A DNA stretch of 64,000 nt from Bradyrhizobium sp. Tv2a-2 (GCF_000472425.1 NZ_AXAI01000006.1:310001-374000), one strand, 5' to 3'; shown: positions 46,443 to 55,876, numbered from the stretch's first letter. A program made the numbers and translations. Notes: generated from the letters alone by a model not told the origin.

Positions 46443-47504
46443 ATGTCCTCAGTGCATATTCGCGACGTCAGGAAGTCGTTCGGCGGCTTTGAGGTCCTGC
46501 ACGGCGTGACGGTCCCGATCGAGGATGGCGAGTTCGTCGTCCTGGTCGGCCCCTCCGGATGCGGCAAATCGACCCTGTTGCGCATGCTCGCTGGGCTGGA
46601 AAACATCACCTCGGGCACGATCTCGATCGGCGAGCGCGTCGTCAACAATGTCCAGCCCAAGGAGCGGGACATTGCGATGGTGTTCCAGAACTATGCGCTC
46701 TATCCGCACATGACGGTTGGCGAGAATATGGGCTTCTCGCTCAAGTTGCGTGGGGCCTCCACGTCCGAGATCAACAAGCGGGTGCAGCGCGCCGCCGAGA
46801 TCCTGGCGCTGACGCCCTTGCTCGAGCGCTATCCGCGGCAGCTTTCCGGCGGCCAGCGCCAGCGCGTGGCAATGGGACGGGCCATCGTGCGCGATCCCCA
46901 AGTGTTCCTGTTCGACGAGCCCTTGTCCAACCTTGACGCCAAGTTGCGCGTGGCCATGCGCACCGAGATCAAGGAACTGCACCAGCGGCTGAAGACGACC
47001 ACCGTTTACGTTACCCACGACCAGATCGAGGCAATGACGATGGCCGACAAGATCGTCGTCATGCATGACGGCATCGTCGAGCAGATCGGCTCGCCGCTCG
47101 ATCTCTATGACAAGCCGGACAACCAGTTCGTGGCGGGCTTCATCGGCTCGCCGGCGATGAACTTCCTCAAGGGCAAGGTCGCGGTGAACGGCACTGCCTC
47201 GTTCGAGGGGCCGAACGGCGTCAAGCTGCCGCTGAAATCGGCGCCCGCCAATTCCAACGGGCAGGCGGTGGTCTATGGCGTGCGGCCGGAGCATTTCACC
47301 ATCGCCGATGACGGCGCGGACGCCGAAATCATCGTGGTCGAACCGACCGGCTCGGAGACACAGGTTTATGCCAAGCTCGGCGGCGAGCAGGTCGTGGCGG
47401 TGTTCCGCGAGCGGCACCAGTTCAATCCCGGCGACAAGGTCAAGCTGAAGCCGGATCCGTCGCTGGTGCATCTGTTCGACGAGACGACAGGAAAACGGCT
47501 GTAG
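46443..47504 (+). CDS. Carbohydrate ABC transporter ATPase (UgpC/MsmX/MalK family)
   Basis: A 353-residue ATPase with Walker A GPSGCGKSTLLRM, the Q-loop MVFQNYALYPHMTV, signature LSGGQRQRVAMGRAI, Walker B VFLFDEPLSNLD and a C-terminal TOBE/MalK-type domain (residues about 240-353, with VYGVRPEHFTIADD). It powers import for the two permeases encoded at 48966 and 49913. First gene of the plus-strand operon opposite the dehydratase. Confidence 0.92.
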   Translation: MSSVHIRDVRKSFGGFEVLHGVTVPIEDGEFVVLVGPSGCGKSTLLRMLAGLENITSGTISIGERVVNNVQPKERDIAMVFQNYALYPHMTVGENMGFSLKLRGASTSEINKRVQRAAEILALTPLLERYPRQLSGGQRQRVAMGRAIVRDPQVFLFDEPLSNLDAKLRVAMRTEIKELHQRLKTTTVYVTHDQIEAMTMADKIVVMHDGIVEQIGSPLDLYDKPDNQFVAGFIGSPAMNFLKGKVAVNGTASFEGPNGVKLPLKSAPANSNGQAVVYGVRPEHFTIADDGADAEIIVVEPTGSETQVYAKLGGEQVVAVFRERHQFNPGDKVKLKPDPSLVHLFDETTGKRL

Positions 47505-47586
47505 GAAAGCTCGCGCGCGCTCAGCCGGACAATCATAAACGCGCGGCAAAAGCACAACAAAGCAGAAGAAAACGGGAGTGGAGACT

Positions 47587-48900
47587 ATGGGAGACTTTAA
47601 CAGGCGCGACATCCTCAAGGTCGGCGTCGGTGCGACCACGGCACTCGCCGGCGCTGGGATCGTGCCCGTACGCGCGGCCGAATGGACCAATACTCCGGAG
47701 GCCAATGCGTCGATCCGGGTGTTGCGCTGGAAGCAGTTTATCCAGGCCGAGTTCGACAAGTTCGCCGAACTGACCAAAGCATTTTCCGAGAAGACCGGCG
47801 TCAAGGTGAAGCTCGAGGCCGAAAGCTGGGAAGATATCCGCCCGAAGGCCGCGGTGGCTGCCAATGTCGGCGCCGGCCCCGACCTGATCATCGGCACGCT
47901 GGATGATCCTTTCAAATTCCCGGACAAGCTGATCGACGTCACCGACGTCGCCGAATATCTCGGCGCCCAGTATGGCGGCTGGTATCCGGTGGCCGAGAAA
48001 TACGGCAAGAAGGGCAACAGCTGGATCGCCATTCCGCAAGGCGCGACAGGCGGATGCATGAACTATCGCATCAGCCACATGAAGGCAGCGGGGTTCGAGG
48101 AGTTTCCGAAGGATCTGCCGGGCTTCCTGAAGCTCTGCCAGGGCCTGAAGAAGAACAACACGCCGGCCGGCTTTGCACTCGGCCACGCCACTGGCGACGC
48201 CAACGGCTGGTGCCACTGGCTGCTGTGGGCGCATGGCGGCAAGTTGGTCGATCAAAAGAATCAGGTCGCGATCGATTCGCCGGAAACAATTGCGGCGCTC
48301 GAATACGCCAAGCAGTTGTACGCCACCTTCATCCCCGGTGTGCTCTCCTGGAATGACTCCAACAACAACAAGGCGTACCTGGCCGGCGAAATCAGCCTCA
48401 CGCTGAACGGCATCTCGATCTGGACGGTCGGAAAGACCTCGCCCGATCCGAAGCAGCAGGAGATCGCCAAGGATACGAATCACGCCGCCTGCCCGATTGG
48501 TCCCGGCGGCAAGTCCACCGAGCAGCAGAACGTGCTGGTCGCCTACGGTTACAAATATTCCAAGTACCCGAAGGCCGTGAAGGAATACATCCGCTTCATG
48601 TGGGACAAGGCGAATTACGACGCCTGGGAGGTTGCCTCCAACGGCTATGTGTCGCCGCCGCTCCCGGCCTATAATGACAATCCCGTCTGGACCTCGGATC
48701 CCAAGATCACGCCGTTCCGTGATTGCCTGAAGCGTTGCCTCGACAATGGCTATGCCGGCGATCTCGGCAACGCCTCGGCGGGTGCGATGGGCGACTTCAT
48801 CGTCGTCGACATGTTCGCGGAAGCGGCTTCGGGCTCGGCGTCTCCGAAGGATGCGGCAGCGCGCGCTGCCGAGCGCGCCAAGCGTTACTACCAGGCCTGA
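47587..48900 (+). CDS. Sugar ABC transporter substrate-binding protein, Tat-exported
   Basis: A 437-residue family-1 solute-binding protein. The N terminus has a twin-arginine signal (NRRDILKVGVGATTALAGAG, cleaved near VRAAEW). The mature lobe has IRVLRWKQFIQAEFDKFAEL and QGATGGCMNYRISHMKAAGF segments typical of SBP_bac_1 receptors for sugars and polyols. The ATG at 47587 is preferred; GTG 47578 is in frame. The product is expected in the periplasm, and a strong stem-loop after the stop should favour its accumulation. Ligand unknown, probably a sugar or aldonic acid. Confidence 0.9.
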   Translation: MGDFNRRDILKVGVGATTALAGAGIVPVRAAEWTNTPEANASIRVLRWKQFIQAEFDKFAELTKAFSEKTGVKVKLEAESWEDIRPKAAVAANVGAGPDLIIGTLDDPFKFPDKLIDVTDVAEYLGAQYGGWYPVAEKYGKKGNSWIAIPQGATGGCMNYRISHMKAAGFEEFPKDLPGFLKLCQGLKKNNTPAGFALGHATGDANGWCHWLLWAHGGKLVDQKNQVAIDSPETIAALEYAKQLYATFIPGVLSWNDSNNNKAYLAGEISLTLNGISIWTVGKTSPDPKQQEIAKDTNHAACPIGPGGKSTEQQNVLVAYGYKYSKYPKAVKEYIRFMWDKANYDAWEVASNGYVSPPLPAYNDNPVWTSDPKITPFRDCLKRCLDNGYAGDLGNASAGAMGDFIVVDMFAEAASGSASPKDAAARAAERAKRYYQA

Positions 48901-48915
48901 TCTATCAGCCGATCG

Positions 48916-48944
48916 TGCGGCGTCCGGGCGCTCCGGACGCCGCA
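48916..48944 (+). terminator. Strong stem-loop between binding-protein and permease genes
   Basis: TGCGGCGTCCG (48916-48926) pairs perfectly with CGGACGCCGCA (48934-48944) around a 7-base loop, flanked by GATC on both sides. It has no T-run; like RNA hairpins after other binding-protein genes it may stabilise the upstream message or limit read-through. Confidence 0.6.
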
Positions 48945-48965
48945 TTGATCATCGGGAGTTCTTCT

Positions 48966-49910
48966 ATGGCTGTCATCGCCGAACCCGTCGTACAGGCGCC
49001 ACGTGCAAGCCTGTTGTCGCGGGCACTCGAGAACAGGAGTTTCCTGGGCTCGCTGTTCATGCTGCCGGCCATACTCATTCTTGTGCTGTTTCTGGCCTAT
49101 CCGCTGGCGCTGGGCTTCTGGCTTGGCCTCACCGATACCAGCATCGGCGGCACCGGGCACTATGTCGGCATCGCGAATTTCGTGTCACTGGCAAAGGATT
49201 CCGTGTTCTGGCTTTCGGTGTTCAACACGATCTTCTACACGGTGACCGCCAGTGTCGTGAAATTCGCGATCGGGCTTTATCTTGCCGTGCTGCTCAACGA
49301 ACGGTTGCCGTTCAAATCCATCCTACGCGCCATCGTGCTGCTACCCTTCGTGGTGCCGACGGTGCTATCGGCGATCGCGTTCTGGTGGATCTATGACAGC
49401 CAGTTCTCGATCATCTCGTGGGTGCTGATCAAGGCCGGTTTGATCCACAACTACATCGAGTTCCTGGGCGATCCCTGGAATGCGCGCTGGTCGGTGGTCG
49501 TCGCCAATATCTGGCGCGGCGTGCCGTTTGTTGCGATCACGCTGCTTGCGGGTCTGCAGACCATCTCGCCCTCGCTCTACGAGGCGGCCAATCTCGACGG
49601 CGCCACGAACTGGCAGCGCTTCCGCTACATCACGCTGCCGATGCTGTCGCCGATCATCGCGGTCGTCATGACCTTTTCGGTCCTGATGACCTTCACCGAC
49701 TTCCAGCTGATCTACACCATCACCCGCGGCGGGCCGATCAACGCGACGCATCTGATGGCGACGCTGTCGTTCCAGCGCGCCATCACCGGCGGGCATCTGG
49801 GCGAGGGCGCCGCGATTTCCAACGCCATGATTCCGTTCCTGGTCGCGGCGATCCTGTTGAGCTTCTTCGGGCTGCAGCGCACGCGCTGGCAGCAGGGCGG
49901 GAGGGACTGA
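48966..49910 (+). CDS. Sugar ABC transporter permease (MalF/UgpA-like)
   Basis: A 314-residue permease with six helices. The N-terminal helix is FMLPAILILVLFLAYPLALG and the cytoplasmic EAA loop is LYEAANLDGATNWQRFRYIT followed by LPMLSP. It pairs with the next gene. The ATG at 48966 has GGGAG upstream; the open frame extends to 48723 inside the binding-protein gene, which is not credible. Confidence 0.92.
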   Translation: MAVIAEPVVQAPRASLLSRALENRSFLGSLFMLPAILILVLFLAYPLALGFWLGLTDTSIGGTGHYVGIANFVSLAKDSVFWLSVFNTIFYTVTASVVKFAIGLYLAVLLNERLPFKSILRAIVLLPFVVPTVLSAIAFWWIYDSQFSIISWVLIKAGLIHNYIEFLGDPWNARWSVVVANIWRGVPFVAITLLAGLQTISPSLYEAANLDGATNWQRFRYITLPMLSPIIAVVMTFSVLMTFTDFQLIYTITRGGPINATHLMATLSFQRAITGGHLGEGAAISNAMIPFLVAAILLSFFGLQRTRWQQGGRD

Positions 49911-49912
49911 CC

Positions 49913-50788
49913 GTGACGACAACCGAAGACCAAAGCGTCGGCATGTCCTATCTGGACAGCTGGCCGCGCCGTACGCTCAGGATCTATCTGCCGCTCGGGC
50001 TGATCGTCTTCTTCCTGCTGTTCCCGTTCTACTGGATGGCGGTGACGACCTTCAAGCCGGACGCGGAGATGTACGATTATGAGAAGTACAATCCGTTCCT
50101 GATCGCACATCCAACGATGGAGCACGTCTACAAGCTGTTCTTCGAGACCGACTATCCGCAATGGATGACGAACACGATCATCGTCTCGATCTCCTCGACT
50201 TTCATCTCGCTGTTTGCCAGCGTCTGTGCGGCCTATGCAATCGAGCGTTTGCGCTACAAGGGCTCGCGCTATGTCGCGCTCGGCATTTTCCTGGCCTATC
50301 TGGTGCCGCCCTCGATCCTGTTCATTCCGCTCGCGGCCATCGTGTTCCAGCTCGGGCTATTCGACGGCAATCTCGCGCTGATCCTGACCTATCCGACCTT
50401 CCTGATCCCGTTCTGCACCTGGCTGCTGATGGGCTATTTCCGCACCATCCCTTATGAGCTCGAGGAATGTGCCCTGATCGATGGTGCGACGCGCCTGCAG
50501 ATCCTGACCAAGATCACGCTGCCATTGGCGCTGCCTGGGCTGATCTCAGCCGGCATCTTCGCCTTCACGCTGTCCTGGAACGAGTTCATCTACGCGCTGA
50601 CCTTCATTTCCTCGTCGGAGAACAAGACCATTCCCGTCGGCGCCATCACCGAACTCGTCAATGGCGACGTCTACCATTGGGGCGCGCTGATGGCGGCAGC
50701 CCTTGTCGGATCCGTCCCCGTCGTGATCCTTTATTCTTTCTTCGTCGAGCATTATGTGTCGGCCATGACCGGCGCCGTGAAGGAGTAA
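49913..50788 (+). CDS. Sugar ABC transporter permease (MalG/UgpE-like)
   Basis: A 291-residue permease with six helices (YLPLGLIVFFLLFPFYWMAV first) and the EAA-type loop in ELEECALIDGATRLQILTKI. The GTG at 49913, with GGGAGGGA six bases upstream, is chosen; ATG 49943 is an alternative. It starts two bases after the partner permease stop. Confidence 0.9.
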   Translation: MTTTEDQSVGMSYLDSWPRRTLRIYLPLGLIVFFLLFPFYWMAVTTFKPDAEMYDYEKYNPFLIAHPTMEHVYKLFFETDYPQWMTNTIIVSISSTFISLFASVCAAYAIERLRYKGSRYVALGIFLAYLVPPSILFIPLAAIVFQLGLFDGNLALILTYPTFLIPFCTWLLMGYFRTIPYELEECALIDGATRLQILTKITLPLALPGLISAGIFAFTLSWNEFIYALTFISSSENKTIPVGAITELVNGDVYHWGALMAAALVGSVPVVILYSFFVEHYVSAMTGAVKE

Positions 50789-50829
50789 GCGCGCGAGGCC
50801 GGCGACAAGAACAAACAAGGAGTTGGCTC

Positions 50830-51816
50830 TTGCATATTCTGGTTCTGGGCGCTGCCGGCATGGTCGGCCGCAAATTCGTGGAACGCCTGCTGCGCGACGG
50901 GCGGCTCGGCAGGAGCGACATCACCCGGCTGACCCTTCACGACGTGGTGGCGCCGGCGAAACCCGAAAAGGCCGGATTTCCGGTCGAGGTCATGGCCGGC
51001 GACTTCGCGGTACCAGGCGCTGCCGAAAAATTGATCGCAGGCCGCCCCGACGCGATCTTCCATCTGGCCGCTATCGTTTCGGGCGAGGCCGAGCTTGATT
51101 TCGACAAAGGCTATCGCATCAATCTCGACGGCACCCGGATGCTGCTCGATGCCATCCGCCTGGCCGGCGGCGGCTACAAGCCGCGGGTCGTCTTTACCTC
51201 CTCGATTGCCGTGTTCGGCGCGCCGTTCCCGGACGCCATTGGTGACCAGTTCTTCCATACGCCGCTCCTGAGTTACGGCACCCAGAAGGCGATCGGCGAA
51301 CTCCTGCTGGCCGATTATTCGCGACGCGGCTTCCTCGACGGCATCGGCATCCGCCTGCCGACCGTCTGCATCCGTCCCGGCGCGCCGAACAAGGCGGCCT
51401 CCGGCTTCTTCTCCAATATCCTGCGCGAGCCGCTGGCGGGGCAGGAGGCGGTGCTGCCGGTCTCGGAAGATGTGCGCCACTGGCATGCCACCCCGCGCTC
51501 GGCCGTGGGCTTCCTGCTGCATGCGGGCACCATGGACCTCGCGACCGTAGGTCCGCGCCGCAACCTCACCATGCCGGGCCTGTCCGCAACCGTGGGCGAG
51601 CAGATCGCGGCTCTCAAGCGTGTGGCCGGCGAGAAGGTTGCCGCCCGGATCAAGCGCGTACCGGATCCCTTTATCATCGGCATTGTCGACGGCTGGCCAC
51701 GCAATTTCGAAGCCAAGCGTGCGCGCGAGCTCGGCTTCACCACCGCCGAGAAGAACTTTGACGACATCATCCGGATTCACATCGAGGACGAACTTGGTGG
51801 TAAGTTCGTCGACTGA
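50830..51816 (+). CDS. denD: D-erythronate dehydrogenase-like NAD-dependent epimerase/dehydratase
   Basis: A 328-residue extended SDR. The N terminus is a Rossmann motif (ILVLGAAGMVGRKFVERLLR), then LTLHDVVAP, FHLAAIVSGEAELDFDKGYR, and a YGTQK catalytic Tyr-x-x-x-Lys with FTSSIAVFG supplying the Ser. The style matches DenD of tetronate catabolism, which oxidises D-erythronate at C2. Translation likely begins at TTG 50830, placed seven bases after AAGGAG. As the last gene of the transporter operon it may handle the imported compound or a breakdown product. The exact substrate is inferred. Confidence 0.8.
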   Translation: MHILVLGAAGMVGRKFVERLLRDGRLGRSDITRLTLHDVVAPAKPEKAGFPVEVMAGDFAVPGAAEKLIAGRPDAIFHLAAIVSGEAELDFDKGYRINLDGTRMLLDAIRLAGGGYKPRVVFTSSIAVFGAPFPDAIGDQFFHTPLLSYGTQKAIGELLLADYSRRGFLDGIGIRLPTVCIRPGAPNKAASGFFSNILREPLAGQEAVLPVSEDVRHWHATPRSAVGFLLHAGTMDLATVGPRRNLTMPGLSATVGEQIAALKRVAGEKVAARIKRVPDPFIIGIVDGWPRNFEAKRARELGFTTAEKNFDDIIRIHIEDELGGKFVD

Positions 51817-51819
51817 CGG

Positions 51820-51887
51820 AGCATGATCCGGAACCGAAGGGCCGCCCAAGCGCAAAGCGTGAAGCGGTTTTCCGAAGAGATCATGCT
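51820..51887. repeat. Palindromic repeat (AGCATGATC ... GATCATGCT type)
   Basis: AGCATGATCCGGAACCG at 51820-51836 and AAGCGGTTTTCCGAAGAGATCATGCT (arms AGCATGATC/GATCATGCT and CGGAA/TTCCG) form a long imperfect hairpin. This element type recurs across Bradyrhizobium and Rhodopseudomonas intergenic DNA. It separates the sugar operon from the thiolase gene. Confidence 0.7.
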
Positions 51888-51917
51888 TAAAACAAGGACA
51901 TTTGCGGGAGCATTGCC

Positions 51918-53087
51918 ATGACAGCCAGCATCGTTGGATGGGCTCATACACCGTTCGGCAAATTCGATACCGAAACGGTCGAGAGCCTTGTGGTTCGCGT
52001 CGCCAATGAGGCACTCGCGGACGCCGGCGTCTCTGCCGCCGATGTCGACGAGATCGTGCTCGGGCATTTCAATGCCGGCTTCTCGCCGCAGGATTTCACC
52101 GCCGCGCTGGTGCTGCAGGCCGATCCGAACCTGCGCTTCAAGCCGGCGACGCGGGTCGAGAATGCCTGCGCGACCGGCTCGGCCGCCGTGCATCAGGGCA
52201 TTCGTGCGATTGCGGCGGGCCAGGCGAAGATCGTGCTGGTGGTCGGCGTCGAGCAGATGACGCGCACGCCCTCGGCCGAGATCGGCAAGAACCTCTTGAA
52301 GGCCTCGTACCTGCCGGAGGACGGCGACACCGTCGGCGGGTTTGCCGGCGTGTTCGGCAAGATCGCGCAAGGCTATTTCCAGAAATATGGCGACCAGTCG
52401 GACGCGCTCGCGATGATCGCCGCCAAGAACCACAAGAACGGCGTCGCCAATCCCTTCGCGCAAATGCGCAAGGATTTCGGCTTCGAGTTCTGCCGCTCCG
52501 AAAGCGAGAAGAATCCCTATGTCGCCGGTCCGTTGAAGCGCACCGACTGCTCGCTTGTCTCCGACGGCGCCGCGGCGCTGGTGCTGACCGATTCAGAAAC
52601 CGCAAAGACCATGGGCAAGGCGATCAACTTCCGCGCTACCGCGCATGCGCAGGATTTCCTGCCGATGTCCAAGCGTGACATCCTGCAGTTCGAAGGCTGC
52701 ACGGTGGCCTGGCAGCGCGCGCTGGAGAAGGGCGGCTTGCAGCTCTCCGATCTCTCCTTTGTCGAGACCCATGACTGCTTCACCGTCGCCGAGCTGATCG
52801 AATATGAGGCGATGGGCCTGACGCCGCGCGGGCAGGGCGCGCGTGCGATCAAGGAAGGCTGGACCCAGAAGGGCGGCAAGCTGCCGATCAACCCCTCCGG
52901 CGGTCTGAAGGCCAAGGGACATCCGATCGGCGCAACCGGCGTCTCCATGCATGTGATGACGGCGATGCAGCTCGCCGGCCAGGCGCCGGAAGGGATGCAG
53001 CTCAATGGCCCCAAGCTCGGTGGTATCTTCAACATGGGCGGCGCCGCGGTCGCGAACTACGTCTCGATCCTCGAGCCGGTGAAGTAG
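51918..53087 (+). CDS. Thiolase (acetyl-CoA acetyltransferase/SCP2-thiolase type)
   Basis: A 389-residue thiolase with the nucleophile Cys84 in ENACATGSAA, His285 in FVETHDCFTVAEL and His335 in LKAKGHPIGATG. The usual C-terminal CxGGG is replaced by FNMGGAAVAN, as in SCP2-type thiolases. It should cleave a beta-ketoacyl-CoA, or condense acyl-CoAs. It is separated from neighbours by palindromic repeats on both sides, so it may be transcribed alone, but its role fits the acyl-CoA genes at 57.7-62.5 kb. Confidence 0.9.
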   Translation: MTASIVGWAHTPFGKFDTETVESLVVRVANEALADAGVSAADVDEIVLGHFNAGFSPQDFTAALVLQADPNLRFKPATRVENACATGSAAVHQGIRAIAAGQAKIVLVVGVEQMTRTPSAEIGKNLLKASYLPEDGDTVGGFAGVFGKIAQGYFQKYGDQSDALAMIAAKNHKNGVANPFAQMRKDFGFEFCRSESEKNPYVAGPLKRTDCSLVSDGAAALVLTDSETAKTMGKAINFRATAHAQDFLPMSKRDILQFEGCTVAWQRALEKGGLQLSDLSFVETHDCFTVAELIEYEAMGLTPRGQGARAIKEGWTQKGGKLPINPSGGLKAKGHPIGATGVSMHVMTAMQLAGQAPEGMQLNGPKLGGIFNMGGAAVANYVSILEPVK

Positions 53088-53100
53088 GACTGGTGACACT

Positions 53101-53196
53101 GTCATGCCCCGCGAGAGCGGGCATCCACTAACCACAAGCGCGCGCGATCACTGACGGTTGTAGCTACCGGATCGTTGGCTTTCGCGGGCGATGACG
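53101..53196. repeat. Palindromic repeat (GTCATGCCCCGCGA type)
   Basis: GTCATGCCCCGCGAG at the left mirrors TTCGCGGGCGATGAC at the right (12 of 15 positions), and an inner hairpin ATGCCC/GGGCAT is also present. It occupies the whole gap between the thiolase and the MDR gene. Confidence 0.65.
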
Positions 53197-53244
53197 GGGG
53201 GTGTGCGGTTTGCCACGCGGGCAGTACCCAACAAGGAACCGATC

Positions 53245-54240
53245 GTGAAGCGTGTCGACATCAGCTCCTACGGCATTCCGGAAGAGGTGGCCCGTTGTGT
53301 CGACGTTCCGGACGTCGGGCGGCCCGCGGCTGGCGAAGTCATCTTTGACGTCCTGGCCTTCCCGATCAATCCCGCCGACGTGATGTTCTGCCGCGGCGCG
53401 TACCGGATCAAGCCGCCGCTGCCTGCGACGCCCGGCGCGGAATGTGTTGGCCGCGTTGTCGTCGTCGGCGAGGGCGTCTCCTATGTCTCGCCGGGCGATC
53501 TCGTGATCAACCTGCAGCGCGAGAACTGGGCGCAGCGCCGCCGCGTCAAGGAGAGCGATATCGTTCGCCTGCCTGCAGGCATCGACCTGCGGCAGGCTGC
53601 GATGGTGCGTATTAATCCACCGACCGCGCTTTTGATGCTGACGGATTTCGTCGATCTCAAGCCGCGTGATTGGGTGTTGCAGAACGCCGCTAATTCCGCA
53701 GTCGGCAAACTTGTAATCCGGTTGGCGAAGATGCGTGGCCTGCGGACCATTAACGTCGTCCGCCGCGAGGAGTCGTTTGCGGAGCTGAAGGCGCTCGGCG
53801 CCGATGTCTGCCTCGTCGATGGACCTGATCTCGCCGCGAGCGTCGCCTCGGCCGCCGGTGGCGCGCCGGTCACACTCGCGCTGGACGCAGTTGCGGGCGA
53901 GGCTACGGGGCGGCTGGCGGCTGCACTCGCCGACGGCGGCACTGTCTGCAACTATGGCGCGATGGCGGCGACGGGAAATGGCGTCAACATCCCGTATTCC
54001 GAGCTGATCTATCGCGGTATCAAGGTCACGGGCTTCATGCTCGGGCGCGGACTTGCGGGCCGTTCGCTGAGCGACATCCGCAAACTTTATGACGAGATTG
54101 CCGTACAGGTGCAGGCCGGCGCGCTGCAGGCGCCGGTCGAAGCCGTTTATCCCATCGATGACATCGCCGCGGCACTGATGCATGCCCAACGTGGTGCGCG
54201 AAGCGGGAAGATCCTGGTTACGCCGAACGGCATGGTCTGA
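53245..54240 (+). CDS. MDR-family oxidoreductase, 2-enoyl thioester reductase-like
   Basis: A 331-residue zinc-independent medium-chain dehydrogenase/reductase. It has VLAFPINPADVMFCRGAYRI with the family NPAD motif, the inter-domain phrase AAMVRINPPTALLML found in mitochondrial-type enoyl thioester reductases, and a degenerate cofactor loop in VLQNAANSAVGKLVIRLAKM. It would reduce a 2-enoyl thioester or quinone-like substrate with NADPH. GTG 53245 is preceded by AAGGA seven bases upstream. No zinc-binding cysteines are visible. Confidence 0.85.
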   Translation: MKRVDISSYGIPEEVARCVDVPDVGRPAAGEVIFDVLAFPINPADVMFCRGAYRIKPPLPATPGAECVGRVVVVGEGVSYVSPGDLVINLQRENWAQRRRVKESDIVRLPAGIDLRQAAMVRINPPTALLMLTDFVDLKPRDWVLQNAANSAVGKLVIRLAKMRGLRTINVVRREESFAELKALGADVCLVDGPDLAASVASAAGGAPVTLALDAVAGEATGRLAAALADGGTVCNYGAMAATGNGVNIPYSELIYRGIKVTGFMLGRGLAGRSLSDIRKLYDEIAVQVQAGALQAPVEAVYPIDDIAAALMHAQRGARSGKILVTPNGMV

Positions 54241-54276
54241 GGTACGCGGGGCAGGGCGCCGTCGCGCGCCTCCACT

Positions 54277-55581
54277 TTATCGTGCGCCCGTCACGCGCCA
54301 GATGACATTGCCGACGTCGTCGGCGACCAGCAGCGAGCCGTCGGGTCCAAGCGCGACGCCGACCGGCCGTCCGTAGGAGAAATCCTCGTCAGGCGCGAGG
54401 AAGCCCGACAGGATATCCCTGGGCGGGCCGGATGGGCGACCGTTCTCGAAGGGCACGAACACGACCTTGTAGCCGCTGAGCGTCGAGCGATTCCAGGAGC
54501 CGTGCTGACCGATCACCATGCCATCGGGAAAGCCCGGCAGCGTGCCGGCCGGCATCCAGCACAGGCCGAGTGAAGCGGTATGCCCGCCGAGCGCGTAATC
54601 GGGCTGGATGGCCTTGGCGACCAGGCTCGGATCCTGCGGCACGCGATCGTCGACGATCTGCCCCCAGTAGCAATAGGGCCAGCCGTAGAAGCCGCCGTCG
54701 CGCACCGAGGTCAGATAATCCGGCGGCGTTTCGTCACCGATTCCATCGCGCTCGTTGACGACGGTCCAAAGTACGCCGGTGTTCGGCTCCCACGCGAGAC
54801 CCACGGGATTACGCAGGCCACTGGCGAAGATGCGGCTGCTGCCGCTGGCAAGATCGAGCTCATAGATCGCGGCACGACCCTCCTCAACCTCCATGCCGTT
54901 CTCGGCGATGTTGGAGAGCGAACCGACCCCGGCATAGAGCTTCTTGCCGTCCGGGCTCGGCAACAGGCTGCGGGTCCAATGTCCGGCCGGCTTGAAGGTA
55001 ACGAGCTTTCGCCCAGATGCCGTGATGCGGTCGGCGCCCGCCGCATACGGAAAGGCCACCACGCCGTCGGTATTGCCGACATAGAAGGTGTCGCCGATCA
55101 GCGCCATGCCGAAGGGCTGGCTCAGCCCTTCCATGAAGGGCTGATGCACTTCAGCGACACCGTCGCCGTCGCGATCGCGCAAGAGGGTGATGCGATTCGC
55201 GCTGACGCCGAGCGCATGCGCGCGCCGCATCGTCGCCTGCATCGCATAGGTGAACATGCTTTTGATGGGGCCTGCGATCTGGTTCGCTTCCGAAATCAGC
55301 ACGTCGCCATTGGGCAGCACATTGATCCAGCGCGGGTGATCCAGCCCTTTTGCGAACGCATTGACCTGAAGTCCGCCTGCGGCGGTCGGCTTCTCGCCGT
55401 CGCTCCAGCCCCTGGCCGACGGCATTTTGAGCGTGGGCAGCGCTCCTTGCGGTTTGGCTTCCGGAATGTCCGGCGTGTTGCCCCAGGCGGCCTTTTGCGG
55501 CACGCCCTGCATCCGGCGCCACCTCAAGGCGGCGCCGCCAATCAGCGCCACGAACTGCGCGAACATGCTGGAAAACGTCAT
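54277..55581 (-). CDS. Sorbosone dehydrogenase-family PQQ/beta-propeller protein
   Basis: A 434-residue protein with an N-terminal membrane helix or signal (MTFSSMFAQFVALIGGAALR) and a six-bladed propeller containing FAKGLDHPRWINVLPNGDVL, LLRDRDGDGVAEVHQPFMEG, ASGLRNPVGLAWEPNTGVLW and PDGSLLVADDVGNVIWRV, as in L-sorbosone/glucose dehydrogenases that bind PQQ and calcium. It would act in the periplasm. The ATG at 55581 has GAGGGA upstream; the TTG at 55614 is less likely. It points away from the transpeptidase gene and converges on the MDR gene. Confidence 0.87.
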   Translation of the reverse strand: MTFSSMFAQFVALIGGAALRWRRMQGVPQKAAWGNTPDIPEAKPQGALPTLKMPSARGWSDGEKPTAAGGLQVNAFAKGLDHPRWINVLPNGDVLISEANQIAGPIKSMFTYAMQATMRRAHALGVSANRITLLRDRDGDGVAEVHQPFMEGLSQPFGMALIGDTFYVGNTDGVVAFPYAAGADRITASGRKLVTFKPAGHWTRSLLPSPDGKKLYAGVGSLSNIAENGMEVEEGRAAIYELDLASGSSRIFASGLRNPVGLAWEPNTGVLWTVVNERDGIGDETPPDYLTSVRDGGFYGWPYCYWGQIVDDRVPQDPSLVAKAIQPDYALGGHTASLGLCWMPAGTLPGFPDGMVIGQHGSWNRSTLSGYKVVFVPFENGRPSGPPRDILSGFLAPDEDFSYGRPVGVALGPDGSLLVADDVGNVIWRVTGAR

Positions 55582-55876
55582 GATGTCCCTCTTGATTGCG
55601 CGCACACTATCCAATGCCGGATCGAAGGGCCATCCGGTCCGCAGCCCCGCATAGCGGCATCCCCGATCGTGCGTGGCTCGGTCTTTGCTGATGCCGCCGT
55701 GCTGATGCCGCCGTTTTCCCGCGCCAGCACAACGCGTTAGATCTTGATTTTAGATATGTCGGGTTTGCCTTCGTGGCGCGAAACAATCGCCGAGGTTCCG
55801 AGTTGGCTAGTTCGGCCCAAAGGCGTTAATCTCTTGCCTGTAGGTTGGCCGCAAGTCCTCGTAAGTGGGGGTGCGC

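Noticed and set aside
46449..48059. A 536-codon minus-strand frame.
   Set aside because: Shadow of the ABC ATPase and binding-protein genes.
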